From Nitrospira sp. (GTDB lineage: Bacteria; Nitrospirota; Nitrospiria; Nitrospirales; Nitrospiraceae), in NCBI GenBank assembly GCA_005116745.1, contig SWDS01000010.1:633144-697143 (forward strand): DNA of 64,000 bases. The letters are read 5' to 3'. Numbering within the stretch: the first letter of the stretch is position 1; every line of letters begins with the position of its first letter. The notes below the pieces were generated by a model. That model ran no database searches and was not told where the DNA came from. It saw only the letters and a list, made by a program, of their open reading frames with translations. A program made the translations under genes and the position numbers. Below, piece by piece: positions 18,253 to 26,091 of this stretch.

Positions 18253-19749
18253 ATGAGAACGCTGAAGATCATCCTCCTGCTGTTGGTCGTCCTTGGTCTA
18301 GTTGGCGCCTACGTCGGATGGTACAAGTTCTTCCGCGATGAAGGTATTCCTGAATGGATCACGAAGGACCCGGACATGCGGTTCAAGTACGGGTCGATTG
18401 GCGCTGAACATGACGTGGGTCTCCCCTACTGGATCTGGTACGTGATCCCGCGGGTCTTTGGGGATAAGTTCCCAGGGCCAGGCGGCTACACGTCTCTGGG
18501 CATTCAATGGGAAGAAGGCCAAGAGATCCCGATCGGTTTCACCAAGCGTGTCATCGGGTTTGCGCGTATCGGCAACACCTGCTCCTCCTGCCATGTCGCC
18601 AGCTGGCGAGCGAAACCGAGCGACAAGCCCACGTTCGTCATTGCCGGCCCGAATCACACCCTTAACTTAGAAGCGTTCTTCCGTCTGCTCGTCGACGTCG
18701 CCAAGGACCCGCGCTTCAATTCGGACGTCTTGATGGGTGAAATTCGACTCGTCGCGGATCTGAGCTGGATCGACAAGTTGATCTATAGGTACCTGCTGAT
18801 TCCCATTACGAAGAAGCGACTGCTCGAGCGTGAGCAGCAATTCGCCTGGATCTATCGTAAAGACTTTCCGGAATGGGGGCGCGGCCGCGACGATGCGATG
18901 AACCTGACAAAGTACTTCATGATTGAAGAGCCGATGGATAACAGCTTCGGACCGACCGATATGCCCTCAATTTGGAACCTCCAGAAGTACAAACCGGAAA
19001 AGGGCCACTTCATGAACCTCGCCGGCGACAGTCATGATGCCAGGTCGGTCATTATGGATTCAGCCCTGGGGTTGGTTGGAGCGCGCCCCAAGAGCAAGAC
19101 GGAATTTCTCGGGCATATTGATTGGTTTGAGGACTATCTCGGGAAATATCCGCCTCCTAAGTATCCATTTCCCATCAACCAGGCCAAAGCGGCGGCGGGC
19201 AAGGCTGTCTTCGATCAGGCCTGTGCCTCCTGTCATGCCAGTGAACGAACAGGAACTCGTGTGCCGATCGCCGAAGTCGGAACCGACCGAGGACGGCTTG
19301 ATACGTGGAGTAAAGAGGCAGCGATCAAGGCGAACAAGGTCGTTCGCGAGTTTGGACTGGAACGCAAAGGACTCGTCGAGGAACCATTGATCGGCTATGT
19401 CGCGTCCTTCCTCGACGGCATCTGGCTCCGAGCGCCCTATCTCCATCACGGCGCCGTGCCGACACTGCGCGACCTTTTGGAGCCGGTCGAGAAACGACCC
19501 AAGAGCTTCTTCCGTGGGTATACCGTGTATAACCCGATCAAAGTTGGTTTCGTGACGACCAAGCAGGAGGCAGACACGATTGGGCTCACGGATGACCGTG
19601 AACGGGAGCAGTTACGCGAGGACGTTGAGCGACTGGGAACCAGGTTCGATGTGAGCCAACGCGCCAGTAGCAACCAGGGCCACACGTTTGGCACCGAGCT
19701 GCCTGATAAAGACAAAGATGCCTTGGTGGAGTATCTAAAAATGCTGTAA
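18253..19749 (+). CDS. membrane-anchored RoxA-like di-heme cytochrome c, paralogue 2
   Basis: 498 residues from ATG 18253, chosen because AAAGGAG precedes it and the protein then begins with a clean anchor helix (MRTLKIILLLLVVLGLVGAY). Heme sites are CSSCH (110-114) and CASCH (324-328), followed by GIWLRAPYLHHGAVPTLRDLL. It is closely related to the preceding gene: both start with FKYGS-G-E---G-PYWIW after the anchor, so the pair arose by tandem duplication. In the first copy the signature reads LHNGS, here LHHGA. It ends the operon; a nested hairpin follows the stop. Confidence 0.82.
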   Translation: MRTLKIILLLLVVLGLVGAYVGWYKFFRDEGIPEWITKDPDMRFKYGSIGAEHDVGLPYWIWYVIPRVFGDKFPGPGGYTSLGIQWEEGQEIPIGFTKRVIGFARIGNTCSSCHVASWRAKPSDKPTFVIAGPNHTLNLEAFFRLLVDVAKDPRFNSDVLMGEIRLVADLSWIDKLIYRYLLIPITKKRLLEREQQFAWIYRKDFPEWGRGRDDAMNLTKYFMIEEPMDNSFGPTDMPSIWNLQKYKPEKGHFMNLAGDSHDARSVIMDSALGLVGARPKSKTEFLGHIDWFEDYLGKYPPPKYPFPINQAKAAAGKAVFDQACASCHASERTGTRVPIAEVGTDRGRLDTWSKEAAIKANKVVREFGLERKGLVEEPLIGYVASFLDGIWLRAPYLHHGAVPTLRDLLEPVEKRPKSFFRGYTVYNPIKVGFVTTKQEADTIGLTDDREREQLREDVERLGTRFDVSQRASSNQGHTFGTELPDKDKDALVEYLKML

Positions 19750-19772
19750 CCCCACAAACCAAGCACGGAAAA

Positions 19773-19834
19773 CCTACGCACTGACAGCCACGCTGAAGCA
19801 GAGAGCGTGCGCTTTACCATCACTTGCACGTAGG
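19773..19834 (+). other. nested hairpin after the cytochrome operon
   Basis: An outer stem CCTACG (19773-19778)/CGTAGG (19829-19834) encloses an inner stem CACGCT (19789-19794)/AGCGTG (19804-19809) with a nine-base loop. No U-tract follows, so it is not a standard intrinsic terminator; it may mark the transcript end or a small structured RNA. Confidence 0.35.
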
Positions 19835-19915
19835 CGGTCGTCCAACCCGCCCATCATCTGACTCAACTCTCAACATATTTCCACTGCAGATCAGACGCAT
19901 GATCGGATACCGAAC

Positions 19916-19931
19916 GTATCTGATTCGATAC
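19916..19931. promoter_or_regulatory. palindromic operator GTATC-N6-GATAC, perfect copy 2
   Basis: GTATC-TGATTC-GATAC has the same arms, and the same first four spacer bases (TGAT), as the copy at 11032; both are followed by AAC. It lies 229 bp upstream of the M48 peptidase start. Confidence 0.6.
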
Positions 19932-19937
19932 AACGTA

Positions 19938-19953
19938 GAATCTATTTCGATAC
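19938..19953. promoter_or_regulatory. degenerate second copy of the operator
   Basis: GAATC-TATTTC-GATAC has one mismatch in the left arm and begins 22 bp after the perfect copy, the same 22-bp phase as the pair near 11010/11032. A further isolated GATAC half-site is at 19906-19910. Confidence 0.45.
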
Positions 19954-20160
19954 AGGCTCCCGCATTTTCGTTGCATCAGGACAACAGTCAGCCTGCATAA
20001 GCCATTGTGATTTAAGCGGCTGTTTCATCTTACTACAGGCGATACTGGAGGCATGTGTATTGCTACTTATGCTGATCACAACTAGTGAAATAAATACCTA
20101 CGTTACGAAAATTACGTGTTCACAACAGTCAATAAACATTCTATTATTGGGAGGTGTCCG

Positions 20161-21093
20161 ATGAAGTATGGATCGATCCTAGGGCTTGCAAGTGCGACTA
20201 TGTTCCTCTTCATGACTGCCTGTGATCAGCTCCCCATTGCAGGAGGCGGGATAGCGGGCTTGTCCACGGCTGGGCAATCCACCCTTAACTCTCCCGTATT
20301 GCTGGACAAGCTTGGAAAGATTTTCTACGCCGACGCAACGAATGGGCGGGAAAAGTATACGGCGGAAGCTAGCAAGGAAGATAAAAAAGTGACAGATCAA
20401 ATGACTGGCATTTTTGACCTGTTGATCGATGCTGCAAAGCACAACCAAAAATACGGCGCAGTCGCTAATGAAATGGCTTGGCAGCTCACTACCATAAAAG
20501 ACAAAGCAATAATCAATGCCAAAGCAGTTCCCGGCGGTGGAATCATAATTTATGACGGAGTATTCAAGCCCGCACAAAACGAAGCTGGATTGGCTGCCCT
20601 ACTGGGACATGAAATGGTCCATGTGCTCGCTCGGCATGGACTCAAACGACTCGCTGGTTCTGCGGCTACAGCGGCCGCGACTATAGGGCCCCTGATCGCG
20701 TCGGGCGTAACACTAGGCAACATGGATCCCGAAGTTATCGGGCCAGTGGCTGGTGCGTTGGGAGTCGGGGCCGCCTACGGAGTGCATCAGCAATGGGAGC
20801 AATTGCAGGAACATGATGCCGACTGTGATGGCCTGTTATTGGCCGCCGAAGCTGGGTACAATCCAGAAGAGATCAATACGTTTTGGGGAAACATGGCGAA
20901 ACTAACAGAAGAGCAAAAAAAGACGATCCAGTTCCTGGCCGATCACCCTATGAACGACGATCGTCTTGCCCATATCAAAAAGGAGTGCCTGCCTAACGCC
21001 GGGACAGCGTATAACAATCGGGTTCAAAAACTACAGGCAACGGGCCAGAAAAAGCCGAATTCTATTGAGCCATTACCAGGCGTTGCAGGATGA
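20161..21093 (+). CDS. M48-family zinc metalloprotease lipoprotein
   Basis: 310 residues from ATG 20161, chosen for the GGGAGGTG site just ahead and for the lipoprotein signal that follows (MKYGSILGLASATMFLFMTAC, lipidated Cys21). The zinc motif HEMVH lies near residue 150, with the third ligand in EHDADCDGLLL about 70 residues later, both typical of M48 peptidases such as LoiP/YfgC. Between them is a Gly/Ala-rich hydrophobic segment. The enzyme probably degrades or proof-reads envelope proteins. It stands behind the same operator type as the cytochrome operon. Confidence 0.88.
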   Translation: MKYGSILGLASATMFLFMTACDQLPIAGGGIAGLSTAGQSTLNSPVLLDKLGKIFYADATNGREKYTAEASKEDKKVTDQMTGIFDLLIDAAKHNQKYGAVANEMAWQLTTIKDKAIINAKAVPGGGIIIYDGVFKPAQNEAGLAALLGHEMVHVLARHGLKRLAGSAATAAATIGPLIASGVTLGNMDPEVIGPVAGALGVGAAYGVHQQWEQLQEHDADCDGLLLAAEAGYNPEEINTFWGNMAKLTEEQKKTIQFLADHPMNDDRLAHIKKECLPNAGTAYNNRVQKLQATGQKKPNSIEPLPGVAG

Positions 21094-21131
21094 TGGCGCC
21101 AACGTGTGAGAACGGGTGGAGCTAGGCGAAA

Positions 21132-22088
21132 ATGAGCTTACCGGAGAGCCTGTCTCCACTCGCACAAGGATCCAAGCGCAGCGGTTCAATCCATATCTGG
21201 ACGCGCGTAATGAGGACGTTCGCACTGGCTGTAATAGCCGGTGCGTGCTTCGCCTGCAGCATGGGGTTTGCCGAACAGCCAGTCTTGAGAAGCAGTCAAA
21301 GCCGAATCGCAATGACAGGACAGTCGCTCCTGGTTGGAGATCGACCCGAAACGCCTGGATATGGACTCCATAGCTATGTGCTGTTCAAGCAGGAGCCAAC
21401 CGATGAGAACAGGCCCCTCTACCTTGCGATCATTCTAGCCTGTTTGAAGGGAGTCCCAGACCTCGGAAGACTGGAAGAGAAATACCATGACAAACAGATG
21501 CTCAATGCGCTGTGGATCCCGGTTACCGAAGATGTCACGGATTCTGCAGTACCTTCGCCTGAGCTGCCCGAAAATGAGCAATTCAAGTCGAGGGCAAAGG
21601 AGATTCTTAAGCGGTACAACTACCCACGGGCAAAAGCGATTCTCAATCGGCTTTCCACCATCCAGAGGAATGACGGACCCTATCTGGCATCCGGCTTTGA
21701 GCCAGCTTTACATGGCAACACACCACGGCTTTTCTTGTTTCAAGATTTGTCAGCGGTTCGCCTCGTGTCGAGTCAGGCCGATCAGACTGAACTAGCCTTT
21801 GCGTGGGTTCTCCACTTTATCAGTCGAGTCAGTGATCCCCGGTCCAAATCCTGGGACAGTGACGCGTTAACAACATTCAGCGACAAGCTGCGGAGGAATA
21901 TACAACCCGCATTCGAAAAGTATGGTGTAAGAGCAGACCAGTTAGATCTAAAAAAATATATCGTCTTTCCGCCACCAGATGACGGAAGACAACGAACCTT
22001 GCTGGTCCCCTCCTGGGTAGCCCAAGGGAATGATAGCAGTCCCAGCCCCATCCCTATTCTGGAGCGATCGCATTTCGAACCAATGTGA
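21132..22088 (+). CDS. exported protein of unknown function
   Basis: 318 residues from ATG 21132, with GGAG ten bases ahead. An alternative start at ATG 21210 would leave a simple signal peptide (MRTFALAVIAGACFACSMGFA) but lacks a ribosome site. The mature part is mixed helix and strand with no recognised motif. It follows the M48 gene by 38 bp, so both are probably on one transcript. Its last 35 bp overlap the 3' end of the convergent TIR gene (22054), which leaves no room for a terminator between them. Confidence 0.65.
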   Translation: MSLPESLSPLAQGSKRSGSIHIWTRVMRTFALAVIAGACFACSMGFAEQPVLRSSQSRIAMTGQSLLVGDRPETPGYGLHSYVLFKQEPTDENRPLYLAIILACLKGVPDLGRLEEKYHDKQMLNALWIPVTEDVTDSAVPSPELPENEQFKSRAKEILKRYNYPRAKAILNRLSTIQRNDGPYLASGFEPALHGNTPRLFLFQDLSAVRLVSSQADQTELAFAWVLHFISRVSDPRSKSWDSDALTTFSDKLRRNIQPAFEKYGVRADQLDLKKYIVFPPPDDGRQRTLLVPSWVAQGNDSSPSPIPILERSHFEPM

Positions 22089-24978
22089 GTTTTCTTTCCG
22101 AGTCAATCTTCGCCAGTGCGTCAAAGAGAAGAAGCCTGCGGCGGACAATGCCCGGTTCATGAGTGACCAGACGGGCTGCCTCGTAGGCTTCGACCGCGAG
22201 GTCAAGATATTGGTCGGGCTTTAGAAGTGCGAGTCCGCTATAGCTCAACCCCATCGCGTCAAGCACGCGGTAGTATCGAGGCGTTCGTCTGAGAACCTCT
22301 TCAGCTTGCTCCAGTGCAGTATCAAAGAATGTGATTGCTTCAATCGTATTGCCCTGTCGTTGTCTAATGACTCCGTTGAGCGCGTGCGCTTCTGGGCTGA
22401 AGAGCAAGGTGTCATAGCGCAATGCCACCTCGACAATGGTCTTGGCCTCACCCAACTCGTCGTCCAGGAGTAACGCCGTGGCCAGCTCAATACAGGTCGT
22501 ATGCTGCAGTCGAACGCTCTGAGTAATCTCTGCCAGTTTCATAGCCTTGGTGAGATCTTTAGCAGCGAGGGCGTATCTGCGCCTGCCGATATTGAGACTT
22601 CCCAGGTTTCGCCACGCAGCGGATTCGCCAAGTTGGAATCCTATCGATTGGGCCATCCGGCAAGCTCGGATACACTCCTCTTCCGCTCGCTCGCCATCAC
22701 CCAATGCGTCATAATGCTGACCAAGGTTCACCAGCGCACCGACTTCGAAATCCCGCTGGTGGTTGTCGCGCGCAAGCTCCCGCGCGTGTTCGCTGGCTGA
22801 CATCGCAGCGCTAGCCTGGCCCAAAGCAGCAAACACTTCACCGATGGTGTTCCAGATAAGAGCTTCTTTCGCATCACCTTCAATCGCGTGCGCTAATTCG
22901 AGGGCTGCCCTACAGTAGAGCGTGGCTCCAACAAGATCTCCCGATTCTTGTTTGCAAATGGCAAGAACCGCAAGGTAGTGGCATTCCCCGCTCAAATCAT
23001 CGCGCGCCTCTCGGACACACTCCAACCCTTTCTCATAGTAGGCGACTGCACGCTCAAGATCTCCGAGTCGGTGGTAGATCCGCGCGAGCTTATCAAGTAT
23101 GCGGCGGACCAGTTGACGGTCTTCAAGTTTGTCGACTAGTTGTTCATAGCGTTGTGCCAGCTCCTGGTAACGCCTATTCCCAAACAGATGGGACTCAAGC
23201 CGTTGCAGAACGCCGACCGCGGCTACATAGTCTCTTTTTGTGTAGCAATGAGTAAATTCAAGAGCGAGCGATTTGGCTTCCGCTGTGGAGTCGGCAGAGT
23301 CCACTTGTCGAATGTAATCAGCATGCTGCGCACTCAATATGAATCGGTCGAGGTGAACACCTTCAGGGCTGTCCACGGCTAAGGAGACACCATCTGCGAG
23401 TTGAGAAACGATATATCGTCGATCCGCCTTTCGTAGAGAGTAGCAGCCGTTATCTTTTTCGATGAGCTGCATATTCACCAGCCGATTCAGGACCTGTTCA
23501 ACATCGATGTCCGGATGGTAACGCTGGCATACCGAGACTACAGCGGCAGTGGTGACCGCAGTTTCTGATGCCGACAACACCTGCATCACGATCTTCGACC
23601 TATCATCAAGACAGGCGTAGCTTTCTCCGATGAGTACATTCAAGACGGCTTCTGGAAGAAAGCGAGTTTCATCTTGCAGAATGTCGAGTGGAGAAATGGA
23701 GAGATCTTCTTCAAGTATCATGTATAGGGTCTCGATCGCTCGAGGGTTGCCTTGCATGCGCAGGCAAAGTTCCTTCACGATCGTGTCGTTGGCGTCTCGC
23801 AGACCAACAGTCCCATCACGATCTAACTTCCGGAGTAATTGCATCGCTTCCAATTCTGGAAGACCTTCCTTGAGGTTTAGCTTCCGCACCTTCTGATCCG
23901 GTGGTAAATCAAGGTGTAGCACCCAGGAGGAGGTCACAATCACTTTCAGTTTATGAGTTGTGGCGCTGAGAATAGTCCGTAAGGCATCGCGCAGGTTTGG
24001 ATCGGTCAGACTTCTGGCCTCCAAATCAATCAACTTGTCGAGATGGTCAATCAGGACCACCACGCGACGATCCGTTAAGCCAGAGAGTACATCCGCAATC
24101 GCGGAAGCGAGATACTTCTCCTGAGAGTGCAGACGAGGTGCAGTGGGCATTGAGCTACGGATTTTATCAAACACATTAAGCCAACCCGATTCGGAATGGT
24201 CTTGCTGGTTGAGATAGGCAATGGCATGGATGGGAACCTGGCACTCTGGACTAGTCCGGATTCCACACTGAATTTGGTCAAGAGCATGGTGGGCAAGCGC
24301 TGTCTTCCCTGATCCTGCCCTGCCCCAAATCCAGAGTACCGCACTGTCTTCATTGGAAATGAAGTCTTTGATCTTTTGTTGCTGTTCGCGGCATCCTACA
24401 AAGTCGGCTGATGCTTGAAGCCGAGGTTCATTGATCACGATCAGCCCAGTTGTGCCAGGAGATGCAGGCGTAGTGACATCGACGGGCTCAATCGTCATAG
24501 AAGGCGGGAGACGTTCTCCCCGCTTTCGTGCCAGATAGACGCAAAGTTTTTTCAGGCCACCTTCGAAATCGGTCCAGCAGTCGATGTAGTGAGTATCCTG
24601 AATTTGAAACGGAAGTTCCCTTGCTGGAAGGTCGACCTCTGAACAAAGGCGCAGAGGAATAATCGGTTTCTTATTGTTGCGAGCGACGGCTATTTCACTG
24701 CGACAGTAGGAACTCATGACACTGTCTCTGCTGACGAGAAAGAGCATGGCGCTGCACATGCTGATTGCCTTTTGAATCTCGGGCGCAACAGCATCCCCCG
24801 GTTCTATGTCGCGTTCATCGATCCACACGCGAACGCTCGGGGAACTCTTCTCAACTCCTTCCTGAATCTTCTGAGCGTGCTTGCGATCAACACGAGCGTA
24901 GCTGATAAAGTAGCTGACTATTCCACCATCGTGGTCCTGAGGCTTGTTGCGTTCGTTATCGAGAGAGTCATCAGTCAT
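22054..24978 (-). CDS. TIR-NB-ARC-TPR (STAND) protein, NLR-like
   Basis: 974 residues. A TIR domain (about 20-150) starts VSYFISYARVDRKHAQ, has the WIDERDI segment, and the NADase glutamate in SSYCRSE (Glu95). A nucleotide-binding STAND/NB-ARC module follows: VGCREQQ (about 194), P-loop GRAGSGKT (219-226), Walker B VVVLIDHLDK (about 317), sensor VIVTSSW and a GLPE-L motif. The C-terminal third (about 590-960) is a run of TPR-type helical repeats. In bacteria such proteins (bacterial NLRs, TIR-STAND) sense phage or cell stress through the repeats, oligomerise with ATP, and activate the TIR to consume NAD+. Here it is the last gene of an operon with a small GTPase and an OmpA-like protein, so signalling may come from the envelope. 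Confidence 0.88.
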   Translation of the reverse strand: MTDDSLDNERNKPQDHDGGIVSYFISYARVDRKHAQKIQEGVEKSSPSVRVWIDERDIEPGDAVAPEIQKAISMCSAMLFLVSRDSVMSSYCRSEIAVARNNKKPIIPLRLCSEVDLPARELPFQIQDTHYIDCWTDFEGGLKKLCVYLARKRGERLPPSMTIEPVDVTTPASPGTTGLIVINEPRLQASADFVGCREQQQKIKDFISNEDSAVLWIWGRAGSGKTALAHHALDQIQCGIRTSPECQVPIHAIAYLNQQDHSESGWLNVFDKIRSSMPTAPRLHSQEKYLASAIADVLSGLTDRRVVVLIDHLDKLIDLEARSLTDPNLRDALRTILSATTHKLKVIVTSSWVLHLDLPPDQKVRKLNLKEGLPELEAMQLLRKLDRDGTVGLRDANDTIVKELCLRMQGNPRAIETLYMILEEDLSISPLDILQDETRFLPEAVLNVLIGESYACLDDRSKIVMQVLSASETAVTTAAVVSVCQRYHPDIDVEQVLNRLVNMQLIEKDNGCYSLRKADRRYIVSQLADGVSLAVDSPEGVHLDRFILSAQHADYIRQVDSADSTAEAKSLALEFTHCYTKRDYVAAVGVLQRLESHLFGNRRYQELAQRYEQLVDKLEDRQLVRRILDKLARIYHRLGDLERAVAYYEKGLECVREARDDLSGECHYLAVLAICKQESGDLVGATLYCRAALELAHAIEGDAKEALIWNTIGEVFAALGQASAAMSASEHARELARDNHQRDFEVGALVNLGQHYDALGDGERAEEECIRACRMAQSIGFQLGESAAWRNLGSLNIGRRRYALAAKDLTKAMKLAEITQSVRLQHTTCIELATALLLDDELGEAKTIVEVALRYDTLLFSPEAHALNGVIRQRQGNTIEAITFFDTALEQAEEVLRRTPRYYRVLDAMGLSYSGLALLKPDQYLDLAVEAYEAARLVTHEPGIVRRRLLLFDALAKIDSERKLTLVRNAIAPE

Positions 24979-25077
24979 CTGGCAAACACTGTCGGCAATT
25001 TGCTGATTAAAGGTATCCCGTCGTCGTCCGGCGTCCTTGTGGGCACTACGTGCTCATGTTGCTGTCGACCTGTGTCA

Positions 25078-26091
25078 TCAAGATTTTGAGAGTAGCGGGT
25101 GGAGACTATGCCGCTTTTCTTGCATCATTTGGATATAGGCCCTGCGGCTGAGCGCACCTCTCTTGATCACCAGCAATTTCTGGTGACCGATCGCAATGGC
25201 TGTGGCTTCGAGATCGAGACGAACCTTAGACGGCCCAACCTCTTCCCCCAGCTTTGCAGTGAATTCCCCACTCTCATACTGGTCCCACCATGATGTCGCG
25301 TGTGACACATAATCTTTCAGAAAGTGCGATCGTACAACCCAGAGACCAAGACTCTGCTGATCAAGCACCGGGGTTATCAAATCGTGAGCCCATTCAGGCA
25401 CCTCATGGATCGACCGAAAGGTATGCTCCCCTGGGAATCGCTCAAGCACCAAACTATCCAATGCTCTGAACAAATCGTCGAACAGGGTATGTTCTTCTTG
25501 AGAAAGAGTCGATGCCTCTGGTGAGTCAGAGGGACCGCCGCTGGTTCGCTCTTCATAATTTTTTAAATTGATCGCCGTAGCATCATCGTCCCTCGCGAGT
25601 ATCTGTTTTGCTAGGCACTCGAACGCCTCATTCACTCCCTCGCCAGTCTTGGCACTGGTTTCAAAAATGTTGGTCCCCTCACCAAAGATTTCAAGGGCAC
25701 GGTTGGTTACTGCGGGAGAGGGAAAGACGTCCTGCTTGTTGATCAGGAGCACAAATGGAATTTCTTCTTTCTTCGAATCCTCAGGCAGGAGATCTTTTAC
25801 ACCGTTGAGTGTGTCGGGACGTGTGACATCCGCCACCAACATATGCCCATCTGCTCCACCAAGGTCCAAAGTAGAGTATTGCAATCCTGGATCGTCCTTC
25901 CCTTGGAGATCCCAGATATTCAACTTAACTAGTTTGTCATCGCAGGTGATGCACGTGTCATACATGCGGCCGCCGAGCGTGGTTGTGTAGCCTTCCTCAA
26001 ACTTGTCGTATGTGAATCGTCTCACGAGGGAAGTCTTCCCGACAGCGCTGGCTCCCAGCACGCAGATTTTTATACTCAGAGAATCTGTCAC
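25078..26091 (-). CDS. Ras/Rab-like small GTPase with C-terminal sensor-like domain
   Basis: 337 residues, starting at GTG 26091 that overlaps the stop of the OmpA-like gene (GTGA). Residues 1-165 form a full small GTPase: G1 GASAVGKT (13-20), a Thr cluster for switch I (36-38), G3 DLQG (61-64), G4 NKQD (118-121) and G5 TSAKTG (145-150). After DLQG comes Lys rather than the Gln61 of Ras, so intrinsic hydrolysis may be low or need a partner. The rest (about 190-337) carries a domain I remember from the N-termini of sensor kinases and bacterial GTPases (LFRALDSLVLERF, LEATAIAIG), ending in QMMQEKR. The GTPase could be the switch between the membrane protein and the TIR protein. Confidence 0.85.
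   Translation of the reverse strand: MTDSLSIKICVLGASAVGKTSLVRRFTYDKFEEGYTTTLGGRMYDTCITCDDKLVKLNIWDLQGKDDPGLQYSTLDLGGADGHMLVADVTRPDTLNGVKDLLPEDSKKEEIPFVLLINKQDVFPSPAVTNRALEIFGEGTNIFETSAKTGEGVNEAFECLAKQILARDDDATAINLKNYEERTSGGPSDSPEASTLSQEEHTLFDDLFRALDSLVLERFPGEHTFRSIHEVPEWAHDLITPVLDQQSLGLWVVRSHFLKDYVSHATSWWDQYESGEFTAKLGEEVGPSKVRLDLEATAIAIGHQKLLVIKRGALSRRAYIQMMQEKRHSLHPLLSKS

Larger units (their letters stand above)
19750..20160 (+). other. 411-bp intergenic region before the M48 gene
   Basis: It holds the nested hairpin at 19773-19834, the tandem operator pair at 19916 and 19938, and then an AT-rich stretch (about 20060-20150) leading to a GGGAGGTG ribosome site. No gene is seen here. Confidence 0.7.
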
